DNA of 64,000 bases from an uncultured Dysgonomonas sp. (GCF_934668725.1 NZ_CAKUOF010000006.1:62001-126000), one strand, 5' to 3'; shown: positions 43,062 to 51,587, numbered from the stretch's first letter. Translations and numbers: made by a program. Notes: generated from the sequence alone by a model not told the origin.

Positions 43062-44105
43062 ATGAAAAGAGAAAGTGTTTTAACTGATAGTGATAAAGAT
43101 TCTATAGAAATAGTTAAGTTCATTTTTCATATAATAATTGAAAAAGAACAAAAGCCTATTTATTTGAAAGAAGTAAATTTAAATGCAGAACAAATAGATT
43201 TCTTTAAAAACAGGCTTATTGCGGTTGCCCAAGGTATTCGGTATATATTTCCAGATAAACCTAATTCTGCAACATATAATTATTGTAAGAACATTGTAGA
43301 TGATAATTCAACTTTCTTAAAGCTATCAAAAAAGATAACAGCATCATTCAAAGAGCACCATAAAGGTAATACTGCAGATGGAGTCTTTATAGTTTCTTTA
43401 GTGAAAATAAAAAACAGTCCATCGTTTATATTTCTTCTCAAAATAGATAATCGGTTAGTCTATCAATATAAAATTAATAACGACAGAGCAACTTTAAATA
43501 AAATAAGGGACACTTTTGTGGAGGATGCAAAGGCTATACAAAAAATGGCTCTCATATCCTTATCTGACGAATATGTATGGGAAGCTTTAGCCTTTGATCG
43601 GAATGGTGGCGACTCAATAAAGAAATATTTTAGAGACTTTCTAGGAGTTGTAGAGAAAGATGATATATTTGAGCTTACAAAAAAATCACTTGGGGCTGCT
43701 GCACGTTGGGCTAATCAGAATAAAGAACTATTGAATAACACAGATGTAGCCTCAAATTATAGACAAAGAGCTATTAACTATCTCACAAGTCATACTGTAT
43801 TTGATTCAGATCAATTTATAAATACCGTAATTTATGATGAAGATCTAGAACGAAAAAATCGGGCAATGACGTCATTCAAGAAATTCTTAGATGAACTAGG
43901 AATATATGGGCAGATCTATAAAATTAGTCAAAAAGCACTAACTAAGAATACTGTAAAACATACAACAAAAACAGCAGAAGGTCTGACATTAACTTGGACT
44001 GGAGATCCTGCTAGGGTCAATCTTACGTTGCCAAAAGAACGTGGAGATGATGGAATGTATCATATCCTAATAACAACAAATACTATAGAAGAACAATCTG
44101 TTTGA
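43062..44105 (+). CDS. NA37-like protein (nucleoid-associated, YejK-type), system component 1
   Basis: A 347-residue protein that looks like a distant member of the 37-kDa nucleoid-associated family. The best matches are KYFRDFLGVVEKDD (compare FFMDFLGASE of E. coli YejK), MTSFKKFLDELGI, and the C-terminal EGLTLTWTGDPARVNLTLP, which fits the GGLTINFD...I ending. An earlier strand pair GVFIVSLVKIKNSPSFIFLLKID is also typical. It is the first gene of a four-gene operon placed between the mob genes and the right end of the element. The next gene starts one base after its stop. Function in this setting is unknown; defence or element maintenance are inference. Confidence 0.6.
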   Translation: MKRESVLTDSDKDSIEIVKFIFHIIIEKEQKPIYLKEVNLNAEQIDFFKNRLIAVAQGIRYIFPDKPNSATYNYCKNIVDDNSTFLKLSKKITASFKEHHKGNTADGVFIVSLVKIKNSPSFIFLLKIDNRLVYQYKINNDRATLNKIRDTFVEDAKAIQKMALISLSDEYVWEALAFDRNGGDSIKKYFRDFLGVVEKDDIFELTKKSLGAAARWANQNKELLNNTDVASNYRQRAINYLTSHTVFDSDQFINTVIYDEDLERKNRAMTSFKKFLDELGIYGQIYKISQKALTKNTVKHTTKTAEGLTLTWTGDPARVNLTLPKERGDDGMYHILITTNTIEEQSV

Positions 44106-44106
44106 T

Positions 44107-45519
44107 ATGTTTCAAAATATATTTAAGCAAATAGATAAGATTATTTCTAATGATGGTATATTCTCTGAAGTGTGGGGAAATCTAACAATAGATATTGACC
44201 ATTATACCAATCTACAAGATGATGTTCAAGATTTACATGGGTATTTAGAAGCTTACAGCGAACTTCTGATTCCCCAAGTAAGTGTTGATTCAAATTTTAT
44301 TGATCTTGATGAAATTAATGATTATCTAGGCTGCCATTTTGTAATTGTTATTAATAAATCTAATTTAAAAACAATAGAAGATCATAACATTCAATTTTTT
44401 TATTGTTTGAACTCTTTTGAAGATTGGATAAAAAGATTGTCTCCGTTTAGAAAATTGCTGTATTCAAAAATCAAGATTATAGTAAATGATCTCGGAATCT
44501 CATGTGGAGGTCCAAAGCTTCTCATTACAGAGGATCCAAATGATTTATTTGATTCTTTTGATGATTTATTACCTAATGAGTCTATATTCATGAGCCATGT
44601 TTTAATACCAAATGGCGGAAATATAACACTCAATATTCATGAATATTTGATCACATTTATAAACAAGAGGAGAAGTAAACCTAAAACGACATATTATGAT
44701 TCTTGTCTGATCTATTCTTGTGCTACATTATGTGGTGCCTTTGTTAATGAATTAGATGGTACATTCGTCACTTTACAAGGGGTAAAAAGAATAAGAGTGC
44801 CTCTATATAATGATAGAACGAAAGTTGATCTGAAGTTATCTTTATTATTAAAAGAAATTGTTGAATGGATATATCAAGATCAAGATAATGCTAAAATTGA
44901 CATTCGTCGTAAACTATTTCTTGATAGAGTTACTTTAGATATTGATTATGAACAACCATTGCTAAATGGATTATCCCTAATTGCACAAAATGCCTTCGAA
45001 CAAGCAAAAGAAAGATATAGTTTTGTTATGCTTGAAAGACGAGATGCGTATGCAAAAGAATTGACAACCCTTCTAAAAGATATAAAACAACAATCAGAAT
45101 TATATACTTCAAAGATTCGTTCTTTTTTGGGGAATCTCACTAGAGATGTTCTTGCTGGTATTCTTTTAGTCGGATTTACTCTTTTTACAAAATTTAAAGA
45201 AATAGAAACATTATCTAAATATGACAATCTTATAAATATAATATTTAAAGGTCTAGCAGTCTATTTTATTGCTTCCGCCTTAATGCAAATGATAACAGAT
45301 ATATCTGATGTCATTTTATCTAAAAGAGAACTTAACCATTGGTGTAAATGTACAAGCGAAACAATACCTAAAAAAGAATTAGACATTCATATAAAAAAAT
45401 CTTTGACCCCTAGACTTTGGGTCGCATCTATAATTTACGTACTTCTAATATCTTTATATACTTCAGTTGCTTACATCGCCTGGAATTTTCCTGAAATTTG
45501 GGCTCAAATTTTTAAATAA
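44107..45519 (+). CDS. Unrecognised membrane protein, system component 2
   Basis: I do not recognise this 470-residue protein. The first 340 residues are soluble and acidic, with no motif I can name. The C-terminal 120 residues hold three hydrophobic helices: about 349-365 (VLAGILLVGFTLFTKF), 375-400 (IIFKGLAVYFIASALMQMI) and 437-462 (WVASIIYVLLISLYTSVAYIAW). A predicted coiled region (YAKELTTLLKDIKQQSELYTS) precedes them. One-base gaps tie it to the NA37-like genes on both sides. A soluble domain joined to a membrane domain is a layout common among abortive-infection effectors, but nothing proves this role here. Confidence 0.7.
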   Translation: MFQNIFKQIDKIISNDGIFSEVWGNLTIDIDHYTNLQDDVQDLHGYLEAYSELLIPQVSVDSNFIDLDEINDYLGCHFVIVINKSNLKTIEDHNIQFFYCLNSFEDWIKRLSPFRKLLYSKIKIIVNDLGISCGGPKLLITEDPNDLFDSFDDLLPNESIFMSHVLIPNGGNITLNIHEYLITFINKRRSKPKTTYYDSCLIYSCATLCGAFVNELDGTFVTLQGVKRIRVPLYNDRTKVDLKLSLLLKEIVEWIYQDQDNAKIDIRRKLFLDRVTLDIDYEQPLLNGLSLIAQNAFEQAKERYSFVMLERRDAYAKELTTLLKDIKQQSELYTSKIRSFLGNLTRDVLAGILLVGFTLFTKFKEIETLSKYDNLINIIFKGLAVYFIASALMQMITDISDVILSKRELNHWCKCTSETIPKKELDIHIKKSLTPRLWVASIIYVLLISLYTSVAYIAWNFPEIWAQIFK

Positions 45520-45520
45520 T

Positions 45521-46552
45521 ATGACAATAAATAATTATGATATTCGGATTGATTCTTTAGCAGTCCATTGGGTTGGTAACAAAAATAGTGATGATGGTAT
45601 TATTCTATCTAAATCGGAAATTGAACTCTCAGAAGAAATATCTTCTCTCCTGCTAAAATATTTTATCTCTCCAATTAAACATGATGAATTATATGAGTTC
45701 ACGCATAATTCTAGCATAACATTAAATGAAGTATATAGTTATATCTCTAAAATATTTGAAAATCCAGAATGTTTTCATGAGCAATCAATTCTTCTTGCTA
45801 AATATTTATATGAGAATTCTGAACATCCTAATATAAAAGCTGGAGAATTTTATGTAGCATATTTCAACAATTGCGATGTAGATGATGAGAGTATTGATGC
45901 TATTGGCATCTTTAAGTCTGAAAATAAGGATACTTTTTTAGAAATACAATCGGCTAATAATTCTTTCTCAATCAATAGTGGACAAGGCATAAATATTAAA
46001 AAGTTAGATAAGGGCTGCATAATCTATAATACAAGTAAAGATACTGGATATGTCGTATCTGTAGTGGACAATACAAATAAAGGAGTTGATGCTAAATATT
46101 GGATTAAGGATTTTCTTCATTTAGATCCAATAAAAGATGCTTACCATAACACTCAAGGAGTACTGTCACTTTGTAAAAACTTTGTAAAAACTGAAATGGT
46201 ACAATATCCTAAGGCTGATCAAGTCAATTTTATAAATAAATCAATTCAGTTTTTTAAAGAAAATGAGAATTTTGACTTAGGTCAATTTGCAAATAAAGTA
46301 ATAGAGCAACCTGAGATAGTTAAAAGTTTTAATCAATACAAGACCTCATTTGAAGAAAATAATGATATTGAGATAGCTAATTACTTTGCTATCTCAAATA
46401 ATGCAGTAAAAAAACAAATTAGAACACTAAAAAATGTAATCAGATTAGATAAGAACTTTGATATTCACATACATGGAAGCCGAGATTTAATAGAACAAGG
46501 TATTGACGAAAAAGGTAAATATTACAAAGTATATTATAAAGAAGAATCATAA
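45521..46552 (+). CDS. Nucleoid-associated protein, NA37/NdpA family, system component 3
   Basis: A 343-residue protein starting at 45521, one base after the previous stop. It is a clear member of the Bacteroidetes NA37 branch: ISPIKHDELYEF, LNEVYSYISKIFENPECFHEQSILLAKYLYE, IKAGEFYVAYF, DAIGIFKSENKDTFLEIQS, INIKKLDKGCIIYNT and VVSVVDNTNKGVDAKYWIKDFL. The family is known to bind the nucleoid in E. coli, with unknown purpose. Its pairing with a second, more distant NA37 protein across a membrane protein in one operon is unusual. Confidence 0.85.
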   Translation: MTINNYDIRIDSLAVHWVGNKNSDDGIILSKSEIELSEEISSLLLKYFISPIKHDELYEFTHNSSITLNEVYSYISKIFENPECFHEQSILLAKYLYENSEHPNIKAGEFYVAYFNNCDVDDESIDAIGIFKSENKDTFLEIQSANNSFSINSGQGINIKKLDKGCIIYNTSKDTGYVVSVVDNTNKGVDAKYWIKDFLHLDPIKDAYHNTQGVLSLCKNFVKTEMVQYPKADQVNFINKSIQFFKENENFDLGQFANKVIEQPEIVKSFNQYKTSFEENNDIEIANYFAISNNAVKKQIRTLKNVIRLDKNFDIHIHGSRDLIEQGIDEKGKYYKVYYKEES

Positions 46553-46556
46553 TAAT

Positions 46557-47909
46557 ATGACACCCGAAACCAATCGCATAGAATACAAACAACAACTGAC
46601 TGATGATTTAGAAAAAGAAGCTGTTGCTTTTCTAAATTATCAAGAAGGTGGAGTTATTTATATTGGAATAGACAAAAATGGCAAAGCTGTCGGAGTCAGT
46701 GACACTGATGGTGATATGCTAAAAATAAAAGATCGCTTAAAGAATAATATCATGCCGTCTTGTATGGGGCTGTTTGATGTCGCAACAGAAAATATTGATT
46801 CGAAAGATATTATCAAAATTACTTTTGCCAGCGGTACAGAAAAACCTTACTATATCAAGAAACTTGGAATGTCAGAGAAAGGAACATTCATTCGTATTGG
46901 GACAGCAGCCGAGCCAATGCCTATCAGAATGATTGAATCTCTGTTTGCTAAACGGACACGGAACTCTATTGGTAAAATCAAATCTCCTAATCAGAATCTT
47001 ACGTTTGAACAACTAAAGATATATTATGAAGGAGCGAACAAAACGCTAAATCAGCAATTCGCATCCAATTTGGAATTACTCACGGAGGATGGTAAATATA
47101 ATTATGTTGCTTATTTATTAGCTGATACTAATGGCACATCAATAAAGGTTGCTAAGTATGATGGACTTGATAGAGTTGATTTAAAAGAGAATAACGAATA
47201 TGGTTATTGTTCATTAGTTAAGGCGACAAAACAAGTTCTTGATAAGATTGATATAGAAAATAAAACTTTAGCTAAAATTACACCTAAAGAACGAGAAGAA
47301 AAAAGGCTGTGGAATCCTGTTGCATTGCGTGAAGCAATAATTAATGCAATGGTTCATAATGATTATACCTCAGAAGTTCCACCCAAGTTTGAATTTTTTG
47401 ATGATAGAATCGAAATTACTTCGTTCGGAAGTTTACCCCAAGGTATGACTGAAAGTGAGTTCTTTGAAGGCTATTCTGTTCCTCGCAACAAAGAGCTGAT
47501 GCGAGTGTTTAGAGACTTAGATTTAGTAGAACATTTGGGCTCTGGAGTTCCTCGTATTTTGAGAACTTATGGCAAAGAGTGTTTTAGATTTACCGAGAAT
47601 TTCTTGCGAATGACTTTTCCTGCATCTGAGCAAGTTACCCAGCAAGTTACCCAGCAAGTTACCCAGCAAGTTACCCAGCAAGTTACCCAGCAAGTCAAAG
47701 ACCTTATAAAAATATTAGATAAAGAAATGAATCGTCAAGAGATACAAGAAAAATTAAACCTATCTGACAGAGAAAATTTCCGTTCAAATTATCTAAAACC
47801 TGCATTAGATCTTGGTTTTGTTGAAATGACTATACCAGATAAACCCAATAGTAGTTTGCAAAGATATCGCTTAACAATATTAGGAAAACAACTGCAAGAA
47901 AAGCTTTGA
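46557..47909 (+). CDS. ATP-binding protein with AlbA_2 (Schlafen-like) and HATPase domains, system component 4
   Basis: A 450-residue protein, start 46557, four bases after the previous stop. Residues about 5-120 form the AlbA_2 domain (ETNRIEYKQQL, AVAFLNYQEGGVIYIGID). Residues about 250-370 resemble an HATPase_c_4 domain, with LREAIINAMVHNDY and VEHLGSGVPRI. Then comes a repeated linker of five VTQQ units (60 bases) and a winged-helix end (IQEKLNLSDRENFRSNYLKPALDLGFVEM). Such proteins are often annotated as transcriptional regulators or RecG-like helicases. In this operon it may be sensor, regulator or effector. Confidence 0.85.
   Translation: MTPETNRIEYKQQLTDDLEKEAVAFLNYQEGGVIYIGIDKNGKAVGVSDTDGDMLKIKDRLKNNIMPSCMGLFDVATENIDSKDIIKITFASGTEKPYYIKKLGMSEKGTFIRIGTAAEPMPIRMIESLFAKRTRNSIGKIKSPNQNLTFEQLKIYYEGANKTLNQQFASNLELLTEDGKYNYVAYLLADTNGTSIKVAKYDGLDRVDLKENNEYGYCSLVKATKQVLDKIDIENKTLAKITPKEREEKRLWNPVALREAIINAMVHNDYTSEVPPKFEFFDDRIEITSFGSLPQGMTESEFFEGYSVPRNKELMRVFRDLDLVEHLGSGVPRILRTYGKECFRFTENFLRMTFPASEQVTQQVTQQVTQQVTQQVTQQVKDLIKILDKEMNRQEIQEKLNLSDRENFRSNYLKPALDLGFVEMTIPDKPNSSLQRYRLTILGKQLQEKL
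47631..47690 (+). repeat. Five perfect 12-bp tandem repeats inside the AlbA_2 gene
   Basis: The unit CAAGTTACCCAG occurs five times without a mismatch and codes for QVTQ in frame. Twelve bases keep the frame whatever the copy number, so length can vary by slippage. Confidence 0.95.
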
Positions 47910-48152
47910 TTTTGCCAACTAATAAAAGTATGATCTTCTATCTACTATATACCCCTTAGGGTATAAAATGACATTTAGAGCTACTGATTATCCCTTAAAG
48001 GGTATAATTGAATTGCATATAAATTAGAAAGACAGAAATTGAATTTTCAAAACAATTTCCTACCTTTACAGTACCACCACAAGAAGTTGTGAAGTAAGCA
48101 GAAAAATAGTGAAATACAATCGTAGCCTTAGTCAAGGACTACTTTTTAGACA

Positions 48153-49724
48153 TCATGCAAACTGGCTCGTATAGACGAGTTGAAGATATATGACCCGTCC
48201 CAGCGGGATCACGAGATGCGACTGACTGTCAGAAATGGCAGTCAGTTTTTTTATTTTCTCTCTGTATCTCGCATTATCGCTAAGGATTGTATTTACAAAC
48301 TCGTTGATTTTCGTGGTTTGATATTGATTTTTCTGATATTGCAGTTTTTCGGGAAATATCAAACCAATCATATTATATTTAGTCTCAATATCCATTACTG
48401 CAAAGAACTTGTTAAGGTTTGATAACAGATTCAACCCAAAATCTAATTTACTGTCAAAGTTGGTATCTATGGATAGTATTTGTTCTTGTTCAAACTTCAA
48501 CTCTCGTATTTGTTTTTCTATACGTTCTTTCATTGAATGATAATCACTATCGTTAGTCTTACCTTCAAGCCACTTATCTTGTAATGTGATAAGTTTAGTT
48601 CCAAGAGTGTCTATTTCTGGTGTTATGGACTTTGCTTTGTTTTTAAACCCACCTTTACGTTCCCGTGATACATCTTTCAATATTTCTATATATAAATCTG
48701 CAACCTCTTGCTTGGGCTTAAATGTATATAATAGCTTTGTAAACTCGTTATGTGCTTTATCTGCTCTAAATGAAGTATGACCTGGTTCGCCACAATAGTA
48801 ATAGTAATAAACACCTCCATTTCCTTTTGATGGACCACCCGTCAATTTTCGATTGCAAACAGGACATCTAAGAAAGTCTCTGAGATATAAGTCATCTCGT
48901 TTCTTACTATACTTAGGATTGGTTTTCACTACCCGACCATCAAGAACATCTTGCACTTTATAGAAGGTGGCTTCATCTATCAATGCTTCATGCAAACCAT
49001 CTTTCCAATATTCAGGTGTACCCTCATGTTCAGGCACTCTTACTTTTCCTATATAAACTTTGTTCCTAAGTATTCTTTGACACGTTGATACACTTTCTTT
49101 TATTTTCAGTTGTTCTCTTACTTGTTTTACTGATTTTGTCCCTGTAGCAACTTCTTTAAATAACATTTTTATTTCTTCTGCCCTTTCATTTGGTTGCAAC
49201 ACTGCATTCTCCAATGAATCACGACCATTTGTATAACCAATTGGGCTTGAACCCATATAACACCCAAGCTGAGCAGCTTTAACCATTCCACCTTTTACTC
49301 GTTGTGAGATTCTTTTGTTCTCAATCTCAGGAAAAGCAAGGTAGGTAGCAAGAATAGCCAAATTTTCAGGAATATTTAAATCTAATGGTTGCTCCATACA
49401 TTCCACATCAACGCCTAATGATGCTAAAGACCTTATCTCAGTTAAAGCAAACTCTAAATTCCTTGAAAACCTATCCCATTTTACAAACAATAAAGCGTCA
49501 ATATTCTTATGATTGGCTTTTATATATTGCTTCATTTCCTGATATTTTTTCCTCTTGGTAAAAGTTTTTGCTGAGTAATCTTCTTCAAAGTGTTTCACAT
49601 TATTGTAATTCTTGAAGCCACAATATTTTTCTAACTGCTCTTTTTGAAAAATCAAGCTATACCCTGTATCAGCTTGTTCTTTGGTAGAAACCCTTGTATA
49701 TAATATAACATTCTTATTTTTCAT
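48153..49724 (-). CDS. Large serine recombinase
   Basis: A 523-residue site-specific recombinase. The resolvase domain starts LYTRVSTKEQADTGYSL with catalytic Ser13; EFALTEIRSLASLGVDVECM and a Recombinase domain (VKGGMVKAAQLGCYMGSSPIGY) follow. A zinc ribbon (CPVCNRKL ... YYYCGEPGH) and a coiled coil complete it. The last 24 residues (SQSHLVIPLGRVIYLQ and so on) are encoded by antisense of the tRNA-like scar at 48199-48215, so the natural end was probably replaced when two elements joined. Likely integrase of the right-hand accessory region. Confidence 0.88.
   Translation of the reverse strand: MKNKNVILYTRVSTKEQADTGYSLIFQKEQLEKYCGFKNYNNVKHFEEDYSAKTFTKRKKYQEMKQYIKANHKNIDALLFVKWDRFSRNLEFALTEIRSLASLGVDVECMEQPLDLNIPENLAILATYLAFPEIENKRISQRVKGGMVKAAQLGCYMGSSPIGYTNGRDSLENAVLQPNERAEEIKMLFKEVATGTKSVKQVREQLKIKESVSTCQRILRNKVYIGKVRVPEHEGTPEYWKDGLHEALIDEATFYKVQDVLDGRVVKTNPKYSKKRDDLYLRDFLRCPVCNRKLTGGPSKGNGGVYYYYYCGEPGHTSFRADKAHNEFTKLLYTFKPKQEVADLYIEILKDVSRERKGGFKNKAKSITPEIDTLGTKLITLQDKWLEGKTNDSDYHSMKERIEKQIRELKFEQEQILSIDTNFDSKLDFGLNLLSNLNKFFAVMDIETKYNMIGLIFPEKLQYQKNQYQTTKINEFVNTILSDNARYREKIKKLTAISDSQSHLVIPLGRVIYLQLVYTSQFA
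48199..48215 (+). other. Diverged tRNA-Lys 3'-end copy (candidate attR)
   Basis: CCCAGCGGGATCACGAG matches 15 of 17 bases at the tRNA-Lys end (34051-34067). Only the 3' part of a tRNA is present; no cloverleaf can be formed. Confidence 0.45.
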
Positions 49725-50326
49725 AACTTATTAAATTTTTCTCTCTTATTTTTAATTCTATATCGGCTAATTGATATAATTTTTTTCTTATTTCTTCTAT
49801 TTGCTCTTTTGTAAATTTGTTTTTTCCTTTATTTAAAACTTTTTTACATACTTCTAAACTTAACATTCATAAAGATTTTACACCTTTATTTTTATACTTG
49901 TATTCGCCACAAGTAAGCGTCTGGAATCATCATAGACATAGCATCTCAAAGTACGCTCTTAAACAATCTACATTCTTGGATAAATCCCTTATATATCATT
50001 ACATAAATTTTTCTTCTAATCATTATTTTCACATTACCAATACCTAATACAAATCAAAAAAAACAGCAATACAAATCTATCCCCAATGTTTCCATTGAGG
50101 GCAGATTATTCATAATGCTGTTTTTTTGATTATATTAACAAATATACTTTTTTTATTTTTCATTCCCAAATGGATTTTCAGATTTTGAAGAAAAATTTTT
50201 CTGGAATTTTTTTGAAGTGAGATACACACAAGATAATGTACTCGATTTTAGGGGGTATCGTTTTCTTATCTTTTAGTCAGATGGATACGTAGGTAGGGGG
50301 TGGGATATGGGATACCTACCCCACTG
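49725..50326. other. Non-coding region between two recombinase genes
   Basis: 602 bases. It holds the long imperfect hairpin at 50053-50130 and a stem near 50289-50319 (GTAGGTA/TACCTAC) that may end the resolvase transcript. The rest is AT-rich without a believable gene. Confidence 0.6.
50053..50130. repeat. 78-base imperfect inverted repeat
   Basis: ATCAAAAAAAACAGCA at the left pairs with TGCTGTTTTTTTGAT at the right; within lie AATCT/AGATT and CAATG/CATTG pairs around a TTTC loop. It ends in T7, so it can terminate transcription on either strand. It could also be a small mobile repeat or a recombination site. Confidence 0.6.
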
Positions 50327-50953
50327 TTAAATTATAGCTTTTACTTTTCGTAATGTATTTATGGAAGTACCTGTTATTTTTTGAATATTTCTTAGACTAT
50401 ATCCTTTTCTCAGCAACTTTATGTCTTCTGTGTATTGGATTTTCATAGTTGCATCATCTTTGCGAAACCCTTCTTTCCTACCAACAGAGCCACCGTTAAC
50501 TAAATGATTCTTATATCCACTCTCTACTCGTTCTCTGATAGTCTTTCTTTCCATCCTTGAGACCTCTGAGAGTATTGTAATGAGAAACTGAGACATCGGA
50601 TTAATTTCTTTATCTGACGTTAATGTTTCAATGTTATAGTTCTGGATATATAATGAAATCTTGTTTTGATTCAGTAATTCAATCGCTTGTAGTGTTTGCA
50701 AAGTATCACGACCCAAACGGCTTAATTCAGTAACCAACACCTTATCTATATCATTGGTATTAACAAACTCTATCAAATCCATTAATGCAGGGCGTTCTGT
50801 ATTCTTTTTAGCACCGCTAACTTGTTCAGCAAACACTTTTATTATCTTATAGCTGTTTTGGCTCGCAAAGACTGTTAAATCATTAATCTGTCGTTGATAA
50901 TCTTGTGTCCCATTTGAACTACTTACCCTTGCATATATTACTACTCGTTTCAT
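50327..50953 (-). CDS. Small serine recombinase (resolvase/invertase family)
   Basis: A 208-residue recombinase. The catalytic domain starts VVIYARVSSSNGTQDYQRQ with Ser11 as the nucleophile, then VTELSRLGRDTLQTLQ, and ERKTIRERVESGYKNHL at the E-helix. The end holds a Hin-type helix-turn-helix (LLRKGYSLRNIQKITGTSINTLRKV). It may resolve dimers or invert DNA. No hixlike pair of inverted sites was recognised, though the hairpin at 50053-50130 is near. It is divergent from the gene at 51064. Confidence 0.9.
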   Translation of the reverse strand: MKRVVIYARVSSSNGTQDYQRQINDLTVFASQNSYKIIKVFAEQVSGAKKNTERPALMDLIEFVNTNDIDKVLVTELSRLGRDTLQTLQAIELLNQNKISLYIQNYNIETLTSDKEINPMSQFLITILSEVSRMERKTIRERVESGYKNHLVNGGSVGRKEGFRKDDATMKIQYTEDIKLLRKGYSLRNIQKITGTSINTLRKVKAII

Positions 50954-51051
50954 TATATTATCATTTATGATTACTACTCAAAAGTAATTATAATTAATAT
51001 ATTTACCAAGCAAAAGGAGTAGTTATTTTTATTATATTTACTATTTTATGG

Positions 51052-51059
51052 TATATTTG
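51052..51059 (+). promoter_or_regulatory. -7 element five bases before an ATG
   Basis: TATATTTG fits TAnnTTTG; transcription would begin near the ATG at 51064, so the mRNA would have almost no leader. Confidence 0.45.
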
Positions 51060-51063
51060 TAGG

Positions 51064-51294
51064 ATGAAAGATAAGGAATCACAACAAAGACAGGTTATCC
51101 ATGTCCATGTCCTGGATACGGATGAGCATTACTACTTTGGGTCAATACAAGCGATATATGATGTTCTTAATAAAGAGCAGGTAGGAATAGCAGCACAGAC
51201 CTTATATAATCGTGGATTAAATGAAAAGTATATGAATGATAAGGTAGTAATCCGTAAAGGTATATTGCAACAAAAGAAGCACACAAAGAAATAG
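51064..51294 (+). CDS. Hypothetical 76-residue protein
   Basis: I do not recognise this small polar protein (MKDKESQQRQVIHVHVLDTDEHYYFGS, then QAIYDVLNKEQVGIAAQTLYNRGLN). The second half might form a DNA-binding helical pair, since it recalls the short YxVLxxxxxGIxxxTLYxxG pattern of small transcription factors. The basic C-terminus (KGILQQKKHTKK) fits nucleic-acid contact. It lies between the resolvase and XRE genes, and its stop is two bases from the XRE stop on the other strand. Confidence 0.6.
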   Translation: MKDKESQQRQVIHVHVLDTDEHYYFGSIQAIYDVLNKEQVGIAAQTLYNRGLNEKYMNDKVVIRKGILQQKKHTKK

Positions 51295-51296
51295 TA

Positions 51297-51515
51297 TTAT
51301 TCAACGTCCACAATATCAACTAATTTAACGTTCAAACCTTGACTTATTTTTAGCAATGTGCCAATCGTAGGATTGGTTCTACCTTTCTCAATTCTTATTA
51401 AATTATTGTATTCAATATCAAGGTTAACAGATAATTCCATTAAGGTTAAATTTTTACTTTCTCTTAATTCCCTGATTTTCAATCCAATTCTCCTTATTAC
51501 AACTTCTTTACTCAT
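51297..51515 (-). CDS. XRE-family transcriptional repressor
   Basis: A 72-residue one-domain repressor: IRRIGLKIRELRESKNLTLMELSVNLDIEYNNLIRIEKGRTNPTIGTLLKISQGL is the full Cro/CI-type helix-turn-helix. It is transcribed away from an outer-membrane protein gene. Two copies of the palindrome ATCATwwATGAT lie in the shared promoter region, one next to its own start and the other just after the -7 of the opposite gene. It probably represses both itself and that gene. Confidence 0.88.
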   Translation of the reverse strand: MSKEVVIRRIGLKIRELRESKNLTLMELSVNLDIEYNNLIRIEKGRTNPTIGTLLKISQGLNVKLVDIVDVE

Positions 51516-51524
51516 AAAATTCTA

Positions 51525-51536
51525 TCATAAATGATT
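51525..51536. promoter_or_regulatory. Candidate XRE operator 1
   Basis: ATCATAAATGAT, a near-palindrome 10 bases upstream of the XRE start codon. Confidence 0.55.
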
Positions 51537-51555
51537 GGCTGTAAAGGAAAATGTT

Positions 51556-51563
51556 TACTTTTG
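51556..51563 (+). promoter_or_regulatory. -7 element of the outer-membrane protein gene
   Basis: TACTTTTG matches TAnnTTTG. It lies between the two palindromes, as expected for a repressed promoter. Confidence 0.5.
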
Positions 51564-51571
51564 CATCATTA

Positions 51572-51587
51572 CAATCATATATGATTG
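51572..51587. promoter_or_regulatory. Candidate XRE operator 2
   Basis: CAATCATATATGATTG is a perfect 16-base palindrome that would overlap the transcription start driven by the -7 at 51556-51563. Confidence 0.6.

Noticed and set aside
43996..44015. Minus-strand AGCAGGATC inside the first cargo gene, matching part of the tRNA-Lys end
   Set aside because: Only nine bases match, within a conserved coding stretch; treated as chance.
47631..47690. Short tandem repeats as a possible CRISPR array
   Set aside because: Units are 12 bases with no spacers and lie in frame inside a gene.
48187..48215. Complete second tRNA gene at the scar
   Set aside because: Only the last part of the acceptor end is present; no 5' acceptor strand or loops can be found.
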